Counted from the first letter of the stretch, positions 50,139 to 61,371 are shown. The stretch is DNA of 64,000 nucleotides from Photorhabdus laumondii subsp. laumondii (GCF_003343245.1 NZ_CP024901.1:3348001-3412000); one strand, 5' to 3'. Notes: a model not told the origin generated them from the sequence alone. A program made the numbers and translations.

Positions 50139-50843
50139 ATGACACGCAGTCACCCATTTGCCATATTTATACTGAACCTGTTAGGGATCACTTTATTTCT
50201 CTCCTGGTATTTACCAGAGCATCATGGTTTCTGGCTCAAGATCGACTCTGCAATCTTCTACTTCTTTAATGAGAAATTAACATCAGGCTCAACATTCACA
50301 GAATTTGTAGCATTTGTGAATATCAGGGCCTTCGATGTCATTTCACTTTTATGTATGGGATTGCTGTATTACAACGCTTTTCGTAAACAGAATTACGATG
50401 GCAAACGCAGATTATTCATGATTGGTTTGGTCATGATAATAAGCGCAGTTATACTTAACCAAATCGGTCACCTACTCCCTGTTGTCCGTCCAAGCCCAAC
50501 ATTAACCTTCGATCATATCAATCGTATTAGCGAAATGACCAATCTGGTAACAAAAGATGCATCAAGCGATAGCTTTCCAGGTGATCACGGATTAATGCTC
50601 CTGATTTTCAGCTGCTTTATTCTTCGATATATTTCAGGCAGAGCATTCTGTATTGCATTACTCATTATGGTAATATTTGCGTTACCTCGCATAATGGCAG
50701 GCGCTCACTGGTTTACTGATATTGCAGTCGGTTCTTTATCTCTGATACTCATCGGAACAAGTTGGCTACTATTAACACCATTAAGTGACATAATGATTAA
50801 CTGGCTGGATAAGAATCTGCCGCAAATTGGTCGCCCAATTTAA
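50139..50843 (+). CDS. lpxT: Lipid A 1-diphosphate synthase
   Basis: A 234-residue PAP2-family membrane enzyme that transfers phosphate from undecaprenyl diphosphate to lipid A. Phosphatase motifs: VVRPSPTLT, SFPGDHG and RIMAGAHWFTD, with about six helices. Aligns with E. coli LpxT (YeiU, 237). Lies upstream of mepS as in E. coli. Confidence 0.92.
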   Translation: MTRSHPFAIFILNLLGITLFLSWYLPEHHGFWLKIDSAIFYFFNEKLTSGSTFTEFVAFVNIRAFDVISLLCMGLLYYNAFRKQNYDGKRRLFMIGLVMIISAVILNQIGHLLPVVRPSPTLTFDHINRISEMTNLVTKDASSDSFPGDHGLMLLIFSCFILRYISGRAFCIALLIMVIFALPRIMAGAHWFTDIAVGSLSLILIGTSWLLLTPLSDIMINWLDKNLPQIGRPI

Positions 50844-50879
50844 GATCTTTTCCATAAACTCTTTTTACTGAATCATATC

Positions 50880-50900
50880 GGGAAGGTATTTAACCTTCCC
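50880..50900 (+). terminator. Hairpin after lpxT
   Basis: GGGAAGGT and ACCTTCCC form a perfect 8-bp stem with a five-base loop, 36 bases beyond lpxT. The T-run is missing. Confidence 0.5.
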
Positions 50901-51191
50901 AATAGTTCATAAAACCCACATAAATTAGCAACACACCTGATCTCTCCTACTTAGAAATCTAATTTTTTGTAAATTATGTCATTAAATACTCGCCTTTTCC
51001 TGATTGTTTCTGTACTCTCAAGCTGAATAACATTTATTGTAAATATCGTTATAAAACGTGGCATCAGACGCGTTTTTTTACTAAGCGCGTTGTTTACTCA
51101 TTGTTTTTTCTAACACCAGGCTTTGAAGTGTTTGATATTTTTCAATAATAGCGACCAACTAAGGTAAGGATAGCAAGGGAAAACAAAAATA

Positions 51192-51782
51192 ATGGTCAAG
51201 TCTCAACCGGCACTGAGATACATTACGCGGCTGATACCCGCGCTGTTCGTAGCGATCACCTTATCCGCGTGCAGCTCACCAGATTCATCAAGGTTTCGTA
51301 ACACACAAACTGATACGCATGCAGTAAACGGTAAGAACGGCTTCTTACTTCAAGCGTCTCAGGATGAATTCGAAGCACTCGTTCGCAATCTGGACATAAA
51401 ATCTAAAATTCTTAGCCAATACAATGGCTGGAAAGGGGTTGCCTATCGACTCGGTGGCGTTACTAAACGCGGTATAGATTGTTCTGGCTTTGTTCAACGT
51501 ACTTTCCGTGACCAGTTTGGTATGGAACTGCCGCGTTCAACATTTGAACAACAGAATATTGGCAAAAAAATTGACCGTTCAAGATTACGCCCTGGCGATT
51601 TAGTTTTATTTAAGACAGGTGCCCGTACCAGGCATATTGGCATCTATGTTGGCAATGACCAATTTGTTCACGCCTCTACTAGCAATGGTGTAATCGTTTC
51701 CAGATTAAGCAGCACATACTGGAGCAAACGTTATTATAGCGGTCGCCGAGTCATCAGTAATAGCATTGTGCCTAATGGCTAA
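51192..51782 (+). CDS. mepS: Murein DD-endopeptidase MepS (Spr)
   Basis: A 196-residue outer-membrane lipoprotein that cuts peptide cross-links to let the cell wall grow. Lipobox LSAC ends in Cys27. The NlpC/P60 domain has Cys97 in GIDCSGF, His in TRHIGIYVG and His in QFVHAS. Level is set in E. coli by Prc/NlpI proteolysis. Confidence 0.95.
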   Translation: MVKSQPALRYITRLIPALFVAITLSACSSPDSSRFRNTQTDTHAVNGKNGFLLQASQDEFEALVRNLDIKSKILSQYNGWKGVAYRLGGVTKRGIDCSGFVQRTFRDQFGMELPRSTFEQQNIGKKIDRSRLRPGDLVLFKTGARTRHIGIYVGNDQFVHASTSNGVIVSRLSSTYWSKRYYSGRRVISNSIVPNG

Positions 51783-51828
51783 AAAATGCCTAACGGCTAA
51801 AAGCTGAAAATTTTTCCCTTGCCCACAA

Positions 51829-51858
51829 AAAAGCGCCTCCATCAAAGGAAGCGCTTTT
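51829..51858 (+). terminator. Terminator after mepS
   Basis: AAAAGCGC-CTCC pairs with GGA-AGCGCTTTT around a short loop, with T residues at the 3' end. Confidence 0.75.
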
Positions 51859-51864
51859 CGCGTT

Positions 51865-51991
51865 TATACCCGTCATCTTTCAAGCTGCCTCTTTGTTGGC
51901 GGCACTCACTCACCCCGGTCACATAGTTATCTATGCTCCCGGGGATTCGTTCCCTTGCCGTCGCGAAGCAACTTGAAATCCATAGGGGATA
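51865..51991 (+). repeat. ERIC element (127 bp)
   Basis: A full copy immediately after the mepS terminator. It has small changes (CAAGCTGCC, CGAAGCAACTTG). Confidence 0.88.
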
Positions 51992-51993
51992 TA

Positions 51994-52338
51994 TCAAAAT
52001 GGATAAAGCGCAGTTATCTTTTCAGCAATGGCAGCGCCAAGTGTCTTCAAACGACACATAACCGCACTTTCATCTTCACTATTAATAAATAAGCACGGTT
52101 GACCTTCCAACTCAATCACAGTGCTTCCAATTTGCATATCAGCAAGCGATTGCTGTAATTTTTGCATAACATTCCACGCAGCCCCGTCTTCGTGGCTGAG
52201 TAACTTCAACCCCATCAGGCTGCTTTCTGCATTCACTTCATCAACCGGAAGCGGCTCAACTTTGATACCCACAAAACCGGGTGACCACTTGTAACTTTGC
52301 GGCAGCCGATGTACTACCGAAAGCTGAATATTATTCAC
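51994..52338 (-). CDS. yejG: Uncharacterised protein YejG
   Basis: A 114-residue cytoplasmic protein that aligns with E. coli YejG (LQLS.VHRLPQ.Y.WS, LKLLS, CRLK..G.AIAE). Its function is unknown. In E. coli yejABEF lies between mepS and yejG; here these genes are absent. The stop codon lies two bases from the end of the neighbouring ERIC. Confidence 0.9.
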   Translation of the reverse strand: MNNIQLSVVHRLPQSYKWSPGFVGIKVEPLPVDEVNAESSLMGLKLLSHEDGAAWNVMQKLQQSLADMQIGSTVIELEGQPCLFINSEDESAVMCRLKTLGAAIAEKITALYPF

Positions 52339-52953
52339 GAATCATTCCTACCTGAAAGAACATAGATACAAAAGTTAAAGTTAGCGGCTATCTTCAGGTG
52401 TTCTACTCGCCAAAACCGAATAACTAACCCCCAAAAAAAGTAAACGAAAAGTTAAATTTGTGTTTATAGTATTACATTAATTCCAAATTTCACCTTAGAA
52501 AAAGTGAGATCAATCTCTCATTTCTCATATATTTATACTTTTTTTAAAGAAAACTCAACTAATTTTTATGCAAAAATCCAACTTTATGTTTAATGATTGT
52601 TTACATATTTTATTTTTTCAACTCAACACTTTAACATAAAAATCAAATAAGAACTGTAAAAACAAATAGATAACAATGTGTTTTATAAGGTATAATTAAT
52701 AACAACCTAATGATAACGCCATTTAATATTTTTTAATTTAACAAAAATACAACAATTACTTATAATCACTATCAATGCATCAATAACAATTCATTCACAT
52801 TGCAAAACATTTCGGAATTTCCTTATAGTAGAAAGTTAGCTGCTCAGCTCAACAAGAAAATAAAAATCAACAAATACGCAACAGTAATAATAAAAAAATA
52901 ATGAAGCAACAACAGTTTCACCTTGCCATAAATAGATCAATATCATCATCATA

Positions 52954-53039
52954 TATACCCGTCATCTTTCAAGTTGCTTCTTTGTTGGCTGCACTCGCAC
53001 CCTTGCCGCCGCGATGCATCTTGAAATCCATAGGGTATA
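52954..53039 (+). repeat. ERIC element, internally deleted (86 bp)
   Basis: Intact ends (TATACCCGTCATC and CCATAGGGTATA), but the central arms are missing. The junction differs slightly from that at 6587-6668 (GCACTCGCACCCTTG against GCGCTCCCTTG), so the two deletions may be independent. Confidence 0.85.
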
Positions 53040-53065
53040 GCTATTATGCATAACCCATTATTCAA

Positions 53066-53087
53066 TTTCCCTGAACATTCAGGGAAA
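53066..53087. terminator. Hairpin downstream of the short ERIC
   Basis: TTTCCCTGA and TCAGGGAAA form a perfect 9-bp stem with a four-base loop. No gene is nearby on either side, so its role is unclear. Confidence 0.4.
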
Positions 53088-53398
53088 ATATTCTCTTTAC
53101 TAACATTATCGTTTTTAATGATAATGTTAGTAATACAAAAAATGCAGCTAATACCACCAAACTATTACAACCTCGTTACTTAATGGCAAATCTTAGAATA
53201 ACAAAAAATAGCACAATTTTCTGTTCTAATGGGTTATCTTTAATAAATAATATTAAATCTTACCTCTGTCAATCAAGAATATATCAACGAAAGTAGATAT
53301 ATATTTTAGAATAAAAAAACTCTTCAACAATCTCATATAAAATTATAACCAGACAACATCATCAAAAATATTTTTCGCTTACCCTAATTTTCTCTTTA

Positions 53399-53427
53399 AG
53401 GAAAAGGCTGCACATGAAAACAGCCTT
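53399..53427 (-). terminator. Terminator after bcr
   Basis: On the minus strand AAGGCTG and CAGCCTT form a stem followed by TTTTCCTT, 11 bases beyond the bcr stop. Confidence 0.7.
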
Positions 53428-53437
53428 CTGTTTTTAC

Positions 53438-54622
53438 TTATCGCCTCTTTTTTGCGTATATAATAAGCAATACAGCCAAAATAACAGATAAAACCATAGA
53501 ACCAACCATTGGCCAGGCATTACGTGCAGGTAACATGGCAAGTAATATACCAACCAAAGCACTAATACCAAAACGAACGGTACCTGCCAATGAAGACACC
53601 GTTCCGGCCATATGTGGATAATCATCTAAAACCACGGCCATAACATTGGATGTAATCATTGCGATACCACATACATAAGCTGCAACACCGATGACCAGAG
53701 CAGTAAAGCCAAAATCGAGGGCGGTAGACAGTAACAACCAGATCCCCATCATAAACTGCACACTCAAACCAAAATACATCATCTTCAACGCACCAAAGCG
53801 CCGGACATAGCGACTATTGATTGTCGTCATCACAAACAGAAATACGATGTTAAGCGCAAAGTAATAACCAAAGTGCTGAGGCGAAACACCATTTAACTCA
53901 ATATAAACAAATGGCCCTGCACTGAGAAAAGAGAACATTCCCGCAAATGAAAAACCGCTGGCAAGCATGTAGCAAAATACACGACGCTGGCGAAATAACA
54001 TAATAAACTGGCTTACGGTTGTACGAAGATGAAATTTTTGTCTTTTTTCTTTTGGTAAAGTTTCTCTTATAAAGAAAGCGACAAGGAATACAGTAATAAC
54101 AGACGTCACCGCAATACTCCAGAAAATCGCATGCCATGTGAACCAAATCATTATCATGCCACCAAGAATTGGAGCAATTAATGGGGCAATGGTCATTACC
54201 AATATCACAAAAGACATGCTACGCGAGAATTCATCTTTGGTGAACAGATCTCGCATTAGCGCATTAATGACAACACCCGCTGCGGCGGCGGAGAATCCAT
54301 GCAAAAAGCGCATATAAATAAAATCATCGATATTCTGAACCATTGCACACGCAGCTGAAGCCAAGGCAAATACAGTAACCCCACCTAGAATAACCGGCTT
54401 ACGCCCCAAACTGTCAGCCATTGGGCCATATACCATCTGACCGATAGCAAAACCGAGAATATAACTGCTCAGCGTCATCTGAACCTGTCCGCTATCTACA
54501 CCGAAATCCTCGGCAACAGTCGGCAAACTCGGCAAATACATATCAATGGCAAGGGGCATTAACATAGAAAGTAGCCCAAGGATTAGAATCAGTCCCAAAT
54601 AGGATGATCGTTGTTGTTGCAC
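53438..54622 (-). CDS. bcr: Bcr/CflA-family drug efflux transporter
   Basis: A 394-residue MFS protein with 12 helices. [18 protein letters not shown] in helix 1 and [19 protein letters not shown] between helices 2 and 3 are typical. In E. coli Bcr gives resistance to bicyclomycin and sulfonamides and exports L-cysteine. Next to rsuA as in E. coli. Confidence 0.93.
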   Translation of the reverse strand: MQQQRSSYLGLILILGLLSMLMPLAIDMYLPSLPTVAEDFGVDSGQVQMTLSSYILGFAIGQMVYGPMADSLGRKPVILGGVTVFALASAACAMVQNIDDFIYMRFLHGFSAAAAGVVINALMRDLFTKDEFSRSMSFVILVMTIAPLIAPILGGMIMIWFTWHAIFWSIAVTSVITVFLVAFFIRETLPKEKRQKFHLRTTVSQFIMLFRQRRVFCYMLASGFSFAGMFSFLSAGPFVYIELNGVSPQHFGYYFALNIVFLFVMTTINSRYVRRFGALKMMYFGLSVQFMMGIWLLLSTALDFGFTALVIGVAAYVCGIAMITSNVMAVVLDDYPHMAGTVSSLAGTVRFGISALVGILLAMLPARNAWPMVGSMVLSVILAVLLIIYAKKRR

Positions 54623-54665
54623 GTATATTGCTCCAATAATTTAAAATAATTAACTAAAACCAAAA

Positions 54666-55367
54666 TTAAAGAAAAGTGACACTGGCAATTTCTTGCTCGG
54701 TTAATGATCGGTACTCGCCTGGCTCCAATTCAGGAGCTAAGATGATTTCACCGATTCGCTCACGATGAAGCGCGGTTACCCGATTACCTACCGCTGCAAA
54801 CATGCGTTTTACCTGATGGTAACGCCCTTCACTAATCGTCAGACGGGCTATTTGCGGCTCCAGAATTTCTAGCTGGGCGGGTTTTGTCACTGTTTTTTCA
54901 CCATTAAGTTGCACACCTGCAAGAAATTTATCTGCCGTCTCTGCTGCAACTGGACATTCAAGTGTGACTAGATAGGTTTTTTTACAATGATGTTTTGGGG
55001 AAGTAATACGATGAGACCATTGACCATCATCGGTTAGCAAAACCAGACCAGTGGTATCCATATCCAACCTACCCGCCGTATGCAATTTATGCGCTGCCGG
55101 CTCATCAATAAAATAGAGCACCGTTGGATTTATCGGATCATCGGTGGAACAAACATACCCCTGTGGTTTATTTAGCATAAAATAACGAGGCCCTTGTTGC
55201 TGTTCCAATAATGAACCATCAAACATGACCTGTTGCTCTGGAGTTAATTTATAAGCTCCGGTTTTTACAATCTCATCATCAACAGTGATGCGTCCCGCAC
55301 GCAACTCGCGCCCTACGTCATTCCGGCTGATACCAAGCTGTTGTGACAAAAATTTATCCAATCGCAT
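54666..55367 (-). CDS. rsuA: 16S rRNA pseudouridine(516) synthase
   Basis: A 233-residue enzyme with an N-terminal S4 domain ([25 protein letters not shown]) and a catalytic domain with Asp in [11 protein letters not shown]. The ATG at 55367 matches E. coli; a GTG four codons upstream is possible. 43 bases upstream of bcr. Confidence 0.94.
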   Translation of the reverse strand: MRLDKFLSQQLGISRNDVGRELRAGRITVDDEIVKTGAYKLTPEQQVMFDGSLLEQQQGPRYFMLNKPQGYVCSTDDPINPTVLYFIDEPAAHKLHTAGRLDMDTTGLVLLTDDGQWSHRITSPKHHCKKTYLVTLECPVAAETADKFLAGVQLNGEKTVTKPAQLEILEPQIARLTISEGRYHQVKRMFAAVGNRVTALHRERIGEIILAPELEPGEYRSLTEQEIASVTFL

Positions 55368-55656
55368 GGATGAAGACACCTGTATTAATTAATTTAAAAG
55401 TGAACGTGATCCACTACTATTTTGGCACTACCTCGGCACTACAACACAGAGCCACCAAAAAAGAAGATATGAAATGAGTCCAAAAGATTTCAAAGCTAAT
55501 CATAACTATGTTTACTATAAACAACAATTATCTATTTATTATAACCAGTCATAGTTTCACTCAATCAGATAATTATCTGACTTTGACCTCCGTCCACAGA
55601 AAATTGATAAGAAAAATGTTACTCTTTTGCGAATATTTTTCGGTTACGAAACGATT

Positions 55657-57414
55657 ATGACTTTTACTTTACGTCCCTATCAGCAAGAAGCCGTGGATGC
55701 CACCGTTAATCATTTCCGGCACCATCATGAACCCGCAGTCATTGTATTACCAACTGGAGCAGGTAAAAGCCTAGTTATTGCTGAACTGGCAAAATTAGCT
55801 CGTGGGAAAGTATTAGTATTGGCTCATGTAAAAGAATTAGTTGCACAGAATTACAGCAAATACTGCGCATACGGTTTACCAGCAGATATTTTTTCCGCAG
55901 GATTGCAGCAAAAACAAAGTGCAGGAAAAGTCGTGTTTGGTAGCGTGCAATCTGTCGCCCGTAATCTTGAACATTTTGATAATCAATTCTCTTTGCTGAT
56001 AATTGATGAATGCCACCGTATCAGTGATGATGAAAACAGCCAGTACCAGCAAATTATTCATCACCTTCGGCAAAATAACCCACAACTACGTATTCTTGGC
56101 TTAACAGCAACACCTTACAGACTGGCTATCGGCTGGATATATCACTATCACTATCACGGCATGACCCGTGGTGATGAAAGCTGTTTTTTCCGTGATTGCA
56201 TCTATGAATTGCCCCTGCGTTATATGATTAAACACGGTTTCCTGATCCCGCCAAAACGGCTAGATATGCCCGTTATGCAATATGATTTCAGCCAAGTTCG
56301 CTCCAGTCAGCAAAGCATCTTCAATGACACTGATTTAAACCACGAAATCAAACGACAAAAACGCATCACACCTCACATTATCAGACAAATCATTGAATAT
56401 TCCGCTGACCGCAAAGGGGTTATGCTTTTTGCTGCAACTGTCGAACATGCCAAAGAGATTTTTCAATTACTCCCTCCCGGCCAAGCCGCATTAGTCAGTG
56501 CTGATACATCAACTGCGGATCGTGATCGGTTTATCGAAGCCTTTAAAACTCAGCGATTGCGCTATATGGTTAACGTCGCCGTATTGACAACTGGATTTGA
56601 TGCCCCCCATGTTGATCTGATAGCCATTCTGCGTCCTACTGAATCCGTTAGTTTATATCAGCAAATTATCGGTCGTGGTTTACGATTATTTCCCGGCAAA
56701 AAAGATTGCCTGATTCTCGATTATGCAGGAAATCCTCACGATCTCTACACACCAGAAGTTGGCAGCAATAAACCGGATAAACAGAGCCAACCGGTTCAAG
56801 TATTCTGCCCTATCTGTAACTTCGCTAATATATTTTGGGGAAAATGCACCTCCGACGGTGAAATTATTGAGCACTTTGGCCGCCGCTGTCAGGGTTGGGA
56901 AAACGATCAATATGGCAAACGCCGTCAATGTGAGTTCCGCTTTCGTTTTAAACTCTGCCCTCATTGCAATGCAGAAAATGATATTGCAGCGCGGCGTTGC
57001 CACAGTTGCCAAGAGGTGCTGGTCGATCCCGACGATATGTTGAAAGCCGCATTGAAGCTCAAAGATGCACTGGTACTGCGTTGTGGTGGCATGCAACTCA
57101 TCCCTGAAACTGACAGTAAAGGCGAATGGCTGAAAATTATCTATTACGATGAAGATGGCGCTGATGTTTCGGAACGCTTTCGGCTTACAACACCGGCCCA
57201 GCGGCTAGCCTTTGAGCACCAATTTCTTCGTCAGCATCAACGTGCCTCAGCGATACCTTTTAACTGGAAAACCGCCTCAGATATCGTTCACCAGCAACCT
57301 TTATTACGCCATCCAGATTTTGTTGTCGCCCGTAAAAAAGGTCGATTCTGGCAGATTCGTGAAAAAATCTTTGATTACCAAGGACGTTTCCGACGAGCAG
57401 ACGAATTGTACTAA
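55657..57414 (+). CDS. radD: DNA repair helicase-like protein RadD (YejH)
   Basis: A 585-residue superfamily-2 protein involved in recombinational repair. Walker [22 protein letters not shown] and the C-terminal QIIGRGLRL motif are present. A zinc-binding C-terminal part has cysteine pairs (CPICNF, CQGW, CEFRF, CPHC, CHSC). The ATG at 55657 gives [14 protein letters not shown] as in E. coli; an upstream TTG is ignored. Confidence 0.95.
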   Translation: MTFTLRPYQQEAVDATVNHFRHHHEPAVIVLPTGAGKSLVIAELAKLARGKVLVLAHVKELVAQNYSKYCAYGLPADIFSAGLQQKQSAGKVVFGSVQSVARNLEHFDNQFSLLIIDECHRISDDENSQYQQIIHHLRQNNPQLRILGLTATPYRLAIGWIYHYHYHGMTRGDESCFFRDCIYELPLRYMIKHGFLIPPKRLDMPVMQYDFSQVRSSQQSIFNDTDLNHEIKRQKRITPHIIRQIIEYSADRKGVMLFAATVEHAKEIFQLLPPGQAALVSADTSTADRDRFIEAFKTQRLRYMVNVAVLTTGFDAPHVDLIAILRPTESVSLYQQIIGRGLRLFPGKKDCLILDYAGNPHDLYTPEVGSNKPDKQSQPVQVFCPICNFANIFWGKCTSDGEIIEHFGRRCQGWENDQYGKRRQCEFRFRFKLCPHCNAENDIAARRCHSCQEVLVDPDDMLKAALKLKDALVLRCGGMQLIPETDSKGEWLKIIYYDEDGADVSERFRLTTPAQRLAFEHQFLRQHQRASAIPFNWKTASDIVHQQPLLRHPDFVVARKKGRFWQIREKIFDYQGRFRRADELY

Positions 57415-57476
57415 TAGATTCAGATTGGCCTATTCCATTTGCTGTAACCGCCATTTTTCGCTAGAATGCCGCCCGC

Positions 57477-57505
57477 TTGACACTAGCTCTATGTTAAATG
57501 TTAAG
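57477..57505 (+). promoter_or_regulatory. Likely promoter of rplY
   Basis: A consensus -35 TTGACA (57477-57482) is followed after 17 bases by GTTAAG (57500-57505), a weak -10. About 68 bases of leader follow. Confidence 0.4.
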
Positions 57506-57517
57506 CCAAATCTCGAA

Positions 57518-57543
57518 CCTGCTGCTGGGTCGCCTGTAGCAGG
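57518..57543 (+). promoter_or_regulatory. Stem-loop in the rplY leader
   Basis: CCTGCT and AGCAGG form a stem 30 bases before the rplY start. L25 is reported to repress its own mRNA in E. coli by binding the leader; this structure is a candidate site by position. Confidence 0.4.
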
Positions 57544-57572
57544 ATTTATTTTCTTCTTAAAGAGAAAAAATA

Positions 57573-57857
57573 ATGTTTACTATTAATGCAGAAGTACGTA
57601 AAGAGCAGGGCAAAGGTGCGAGCCGCCGCCTGCGTAGAGCTAACAAGTTTCCAGCTATCGTATACGGTGGCAACCAAGAGCTAGTTTCTATTGAACTGGA
57701 TCACGATCAGGTTATCAACATGGAACAAAAAGCTGAATTTTATAGCGATGTTCTGACCCTGGTTATCGACGGTAAAGAGACTAAAGTTAAAGTGCAGGCT
57801 GTACAGCGCCATCCGTTTAAACCAAAACTGGCACACATTGACTTCCTGCGTGCTTAA
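57573..57857 (+). CDS. rplY: 50S ribosomal protein L25
   Basis: A 94-residue 5S rRNA-binding protein, single-domain form as in E. coli. It contains [24 protein letters not shown], and ends [21 protein letters not shown] is eight bases before the ATG. Confidence 0.97.
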   Translation: MFTINAEVRKEQGKGASRRLRRANKFPAIVYGGNQELVSIELDHDQVINMEQKAEFYSDVLTLVIDGKETKVKVQAVQRHPFKPKLAHIDFLRA

Positions 57858-57890
57858 TTAGCCACAGCCGAGCTTTTCGGGACGCCGAGT

Positions 57891-57926
57891 AAATAACGCC
57901 GCATTTGCGGCGTTATTTATTTTTTA
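57891..57926 (+). terminator. Terminator after rplY
   Basis: AAATAACGCCGC and GCGGCGTTATTT form a perfect 12-bp stem with a four-base loop, followed by a T-run. It can also stop convergent yejK transcription. Confidence 0.9.
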
Positions 57927-57929
57927 GCC

Positions 57930-58934
57930 TCAATGACCACTGCTACGGCGCTGTAACTGGTCACGTAAATTTGGGGGCGTGCCTTTAATGGTTAAAGTAT
58001 CCGTTGCCGGATCCCAGAAAATTCTTTCACCAAATAACATCGCATCAAAATTGATTGTTAATCCGCCGCCACTGCCGGCAAATTTAGTCAGTTGACGCAA
58101 CGTACTGCGATCCGCCGGGAAACTCTCTTCCAGTTCATATTCCTGCTCTTGAGAAAACTGCTGAAAATTCTGCTCTCCAAATGTAGGTAATGCCTGAGAC
58201 AACGCCTTAATTTCAATTTCCTCTCCTGCCTGCAATTGTTCATTACAATAGTTATATACTTGCTGGCGATACGCTTGACGCTCATCCTTATTAAGCTCAC
58301 CAGATTCACAATAATCATCAACGGCTTGTAGCAAGCCTTTATTCTGAACTTTAGCATTCATACCTTCACTAGCAGCGAGAAAATCCATAAAGAAATCTGA
58401 AACTTTACGCCCTACTCGCCCTTTCAGGAATGTTAAATAACGGCTTGATTCAGGATTAGTTTCCCACTCCGTCAAATCTATACGAGCAACAATATCTGCA
58501 TGAGGAATATCCAGATAATGCGTAGTATTTAAATCCAGATTATCGTTAACAGACATACTGTTACAGCTATTAAGCACAGCAATCAATAAATACTCTACCG
58601 CCAGATAGCGATACTGACAAAACAGGACCGTCCCTCCCTCAGCAAACGGATATTTCGCCAGTTCATCCCTCAGACGTGCCGTTGCTGCCCGACTGAACCC
58701 AAGAAAATCTTCATCACCTTTACGCTGATGTCTGAGTGCTTCTGCCAATTCACTCTCTTCATTAAATAAGCCGTAAGCTTTACTTTTTGCGCTGTATACT
58801 CGGTGTAATTCAGCCATCATATCTTCCACCACTTGATCGGTGGCGAGCAAAGAATCACGCAACACGACATCTAATGTCTGTTCATCACGCTTGATTAATT
58901 GATGCAAGGCAATCTGGTCTATTTGCAGACTCAT
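57930..58934 (-). CDS. yejK: Nucleoid-associated protein YejK (NdpA)
   Basis: A 334-residue nucleoid protein that aligns with E. coli YejK over its whole length ([13 protein letters not shown] at the start, [25 protein letters not shown] near the end). It associates with topoisomerase activity in E. coli. Divergent from yejL. Confidence 0.94.
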   Translation of the reverse strand: MSLQIDQIALHQLIKRDEQTLDVVLRDSLLATDQVVEDMMAELHRVYSAKSKAYGLFNEESELAEALRHQRKGDEDFLGFSRAATARLRDELAKYPFAEGGTVLFCQYRYLAVEYLLIAVLNSCNSMSVNDNLDLNTTHYLDIPHADIVARIDLTEWETNPESSRYLTFLKGRVGRKVSDFFMDFLAASEGMNAKVQNKGLLQAVDDYCESGELNKDERQAYRQQVYNYCNEQLQAGEEIEIKALSQALPTFGEQNFQQFSQEQEYELEESFPADRSTLRQLTKFAGSGGGLTINFDAMLFGERIFWDPATDTLTIKGTPPNLRDQLQRRSSGH

Positions 58935-59205
58935 TCTTTCTACTCCTTTCGGCTGACTTCACGCATTTTTAAACACGCATTCAAACACCGATAACAAACG
59001 ACTGCAATAAAAAAACCCCAAAAGAAAATAACGTTTCATCATCTGCCATCAACTATAATTTGCTGACAGATATCAAAAAATTGCCAAAAATAGGCTATTA
59101 CTGCAACATAATCTTAACCGTGAATTAATTTGCCACAAAAGAGCAGAAAATCACGCATCTATACGGTAAGATAATGTGCTTTGTTAGTTCAGGAAGTTTA
59201 AATCT

Positions 59206-59433
59206 ATGCCACAGTCATCTCGTTACAGTGACGAACACGTTGAACGTTTATTAACAGAACTCGTCAGTGTTCTGGAAAGAAACCGTACCCCGACAGACCT
59301 TTCTCTAATGGTACTGGGCAATATGGTGACAAATTTAATCAATACGAGTATATCGCCTGCACAGCGCAGACATATTGCTGACTCGTTTGCACACGCGCTT
59401 AAATCTTCGGTAAACGAAGATAAAGCCCATTAA
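59206..59433 (+). CDS. yejL: UPF0352 protein YejL
   Basis: A 75-residue small helical protein ([20 protein letters not shown], then [13 protein letters not shown]). Its function is unknown. It lies 32 bases before yejM, so the two are co-transcribed. Confidence 0.93.
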   Translation: MPQSSRYSDEHVERLLTELVSVLERNRTPTDLSLMVLGNMVTNLINTSISPAQRRHIADSFAHALKSSVNEDKAH

Positions 59434-59465
59434 TTCTTTAACTAAGACTACAACGTAAACAAAAT

Positions 59466-61205
59466 ATGGTGACTAGCCGTCAGCGTTATCGTGAAAAAGT
59501 TTCCCAAATGATTAGCTGGGGGCATTGGTTTGCCCTATTTAATATTCTGCTTAGTCTTGGATTAGGTAGCCGTTACCTGTTTGTTTCTGACTGGCCGAGC
59601 TCACTGTTCGGCCGAGTCTATGCTTTGTCCAGTTGGCTTGGGCACTTTAGTTTTATTGTTTTTGCCGCTTATTTGCTGGTTCTGTTTCCACTGACATTTA
59701 TTGCCATGTCGCAGCGCCTACTCAGGTTTCTTTCAGCCATTTTCGCCACAGCCGGGCTGACGCTGTTAATATTCGATATTGCCATATACAACCGTTTCCA
59801 CCTTCACCTTACACCTTTAGTTTGGGATTTAGTCATCAATCCTGATCAAGGGGAACTGGCGCGAGAATGGCAACTCATGTTCATCTGTATTCCAGTCATT
59901 TTTCTGATACAGATGTTATTTGGTACCTGGAGTTGGCAGAAACTACGCAGCCTGAATCGGCAACGGTTTGGTAAGCCGCTGGCTGCTGTCCTTATTTCGG
60001 CTTTTTTAGCTTCCCATTTGATGTATATCTGGGCTGATGCTAATTTTTATCGCCCGATTACCATGCAACGTTCTAACCTGCCGCTCTCCTATCCAATGAC
60101 AGCACGTAAATTTCTTGAAAAACATGGTCTGCTCGATCAACAAGAATATCAGCGCCGACTTATGCAACAAGGTGATCCTGCGGCACTAACAGTGGAATAT
60201 CCACTTAATGATCTGACCTATCAGGACAAAGGAAACGGATACAACCTGTTAATACTAGTCGTTGATAAACTGGATAATAGAGATATTACCGAGAATATGC
60301 CTGCGCTCTCTCATTTCAGAGAAACCAATATTCAGTTCAATCAGCATTTCAGCACTGGCATTCAAAATGATACCGCCCTATTCGGGCTATTTTATGGTAT
60401 TTCTTCTGGTTATCTGGATGGAATATTGGCTGGACGTAAATCATCAGCCTTGATTAATGCTCTGACCCATCAGGGATATCAATTTGGCCTATTCTCTTCT
60501 GTAGGGTTTGGTACTCCGCTTTATCGTCATGCATTACTTTCCGACTACTCACTGCCCACTGAAGTCAACCAAAGCAACCAACTCACGGTAGAACAATGGC
60601 AGCAATGGCTAAATTTACCCAATACTAACGCTCCGTGGTTCTCCTTCTTGAGGCTAAGTGGCTTAGATAAAGCAGATTCAGTAGGTAATGCTGCGGCTCT
60701 GGATGGTCCGATTAATACCGTACTAGAGACACTAAAAAACAAAAATGCATTGAACAATACTGTCATTGTCATTACCGCTGAACATAGTGAAACCGCCACG
60801 ACACATCCCCCTAGATGGATAAACAATGGCAAATTTAATCGTGCTCAGATGCATGTTCCGCTGCTAATTCATTGGCCAGGAACACCATCACAGACAATTA
60901 GTAAACTAACAAGTCATCAGGACGTCATGACAACATTAATGCAACGTTTGTTGCACGTCAGCAATACTCCTGCTGATTATTCTCAAGGCCAAGATCTATT
61001 CGCGGCACAACGTGATAATCCGTGGGTGATTACCGGTGATGATGGTTCCCTGATCATTACAACCAGCGAAAATACCCTGTTCTTGGATAAAAATGGCAAC
61101 TACCACCTATATGACCTGGAAGGCAACGAAATCAAAGATGCTAAACCCAATCTAGCACAACTGTTACAGATACTAACCGAGGTTAAACATTTTATAGCCA
61201 ACTAA
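59466..61205 (+). CDS. yejM: Inner-membrane regulator of LPS synthesis YejM (PbgA/LapC)
   Basis: A 579-residue protein with five N-terminal membrane helices (to about 190) and a C-terminal periplasmic domain of the alkaline-phosphatase/sulfatase fold. It senses periplasmic lipid A and, with LapB, sets LpxC level in E. coli. The sulfatase fold keeps LILVVDKLDNRDI and TAEHSE, but the family is not known as a classic sulfatase. The upstream part is essential in E. coli. Confidence 0.94.
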   Translation: MVTSRQRYREKVSQMISWGHWFALFNILLSLGLGSRYLFVSDWPSSLFGRVYALSSWLGHFSFIVFAAYLLVLFPLTFIAMSQRLLRFLSAIFATAGLTLLIFDIAIYNRFHLHLTPLVWDLVINPDQGELAREWQLMFICIPVIFLIQMLFGTWSWQKLRSLNRQRFGKPLAAVLISAFLASHLMYIWADANFYRPITMQRSNLPLSYPMTARKFLEKHGLLDQQEYQRRLMQQGDPAALTVEYPLNDLTYQDKGNGYNLLILVVDKLDNRDITENMPALSHFRETNIQFNQHFSTGIQNDTALFGLFYGISSGYLDGILAGRKSSALINALTHQGYQFGLFSSVGFGTPLYRHALLSDYSLPTEVNQSNQLTVEQWQQWLNLPNTNAPWFSFLRLSGLDKADSVGNAAALDGPINTVLETLKNKNALNNTVIVITAEHSETATTHPPRWINNGKFNRAQMHVPLLIHWPGTPSQTISKLTSHQDVMTTLMQRLLHVSNTPADYSQGQDLFAAQRDNPWVITGDDGSLIITTSENTLFLDKNGNYHLYDLEGNEIKDAKPNLAQLLQILTEVKHFIAN

Positions 61206-61240
61206 ATGCTTAAAAATCAATCGGTCACAAAATTCAGTAC

Positions 61241-61271
61241 TTGCTTTTAGATAAAAAATCAGTAGTATAAT
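61241..61271 (+). promoter_or_regulatory. Possible promoter of tRNA-Pro
   Basis: A perfect -10 TATAAT (61266-61271) lies ten bases before the tRNA. The best -35 (TTGCTT, 61241-61246) is 19 bases away. Confidence 0.4.
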
Positions 61272-61280
61272 ACGAATTAT

Positions 61281-61357
61281 CGGCATGTAGCGCAGCTTGG
61301 TAGCGCACCGTCATGGGGTGTCGGGGGTCGGAGGTTCAAATCCTCTCATGCCGACCA
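61281..61357 (+). tRNA. proL: tRNA-Pro (anticodon GGG)
   Basis: 77 bases with encoded CCA, differing from E. coli proL by only a few bases. Acceptor CGGCATG pairs with CATGCCG; the anticodon loop reads CATGGGGTG with anticodon GGG, and the T loop is GGTTCAAATCC. It is last in the yejM region as in E. coli and has prophage tail genes right beside it. Confidence 0.96.
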
Positions 61358-61371
61358 AATTTCCCCAGAAA

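Larger units (their letters stand above)
52339..53398. other. AT-rich region without genes
   Basis: About 1.06 kb with no convincing gene. It holds a shortened ERIC and two hairpins listed separately. A possible -10 box, TATAAT (52691-52696, plus strand), is seen but leads nowhere. The DNA is A/T-rich with many T-tracts. Confidence 0.6.

Noticed and set aside
56686..57096. 136-residue frame antisense to radD
   Set aside because: It is opposite the zinc-binding end of a conserved gene and has no start signals.
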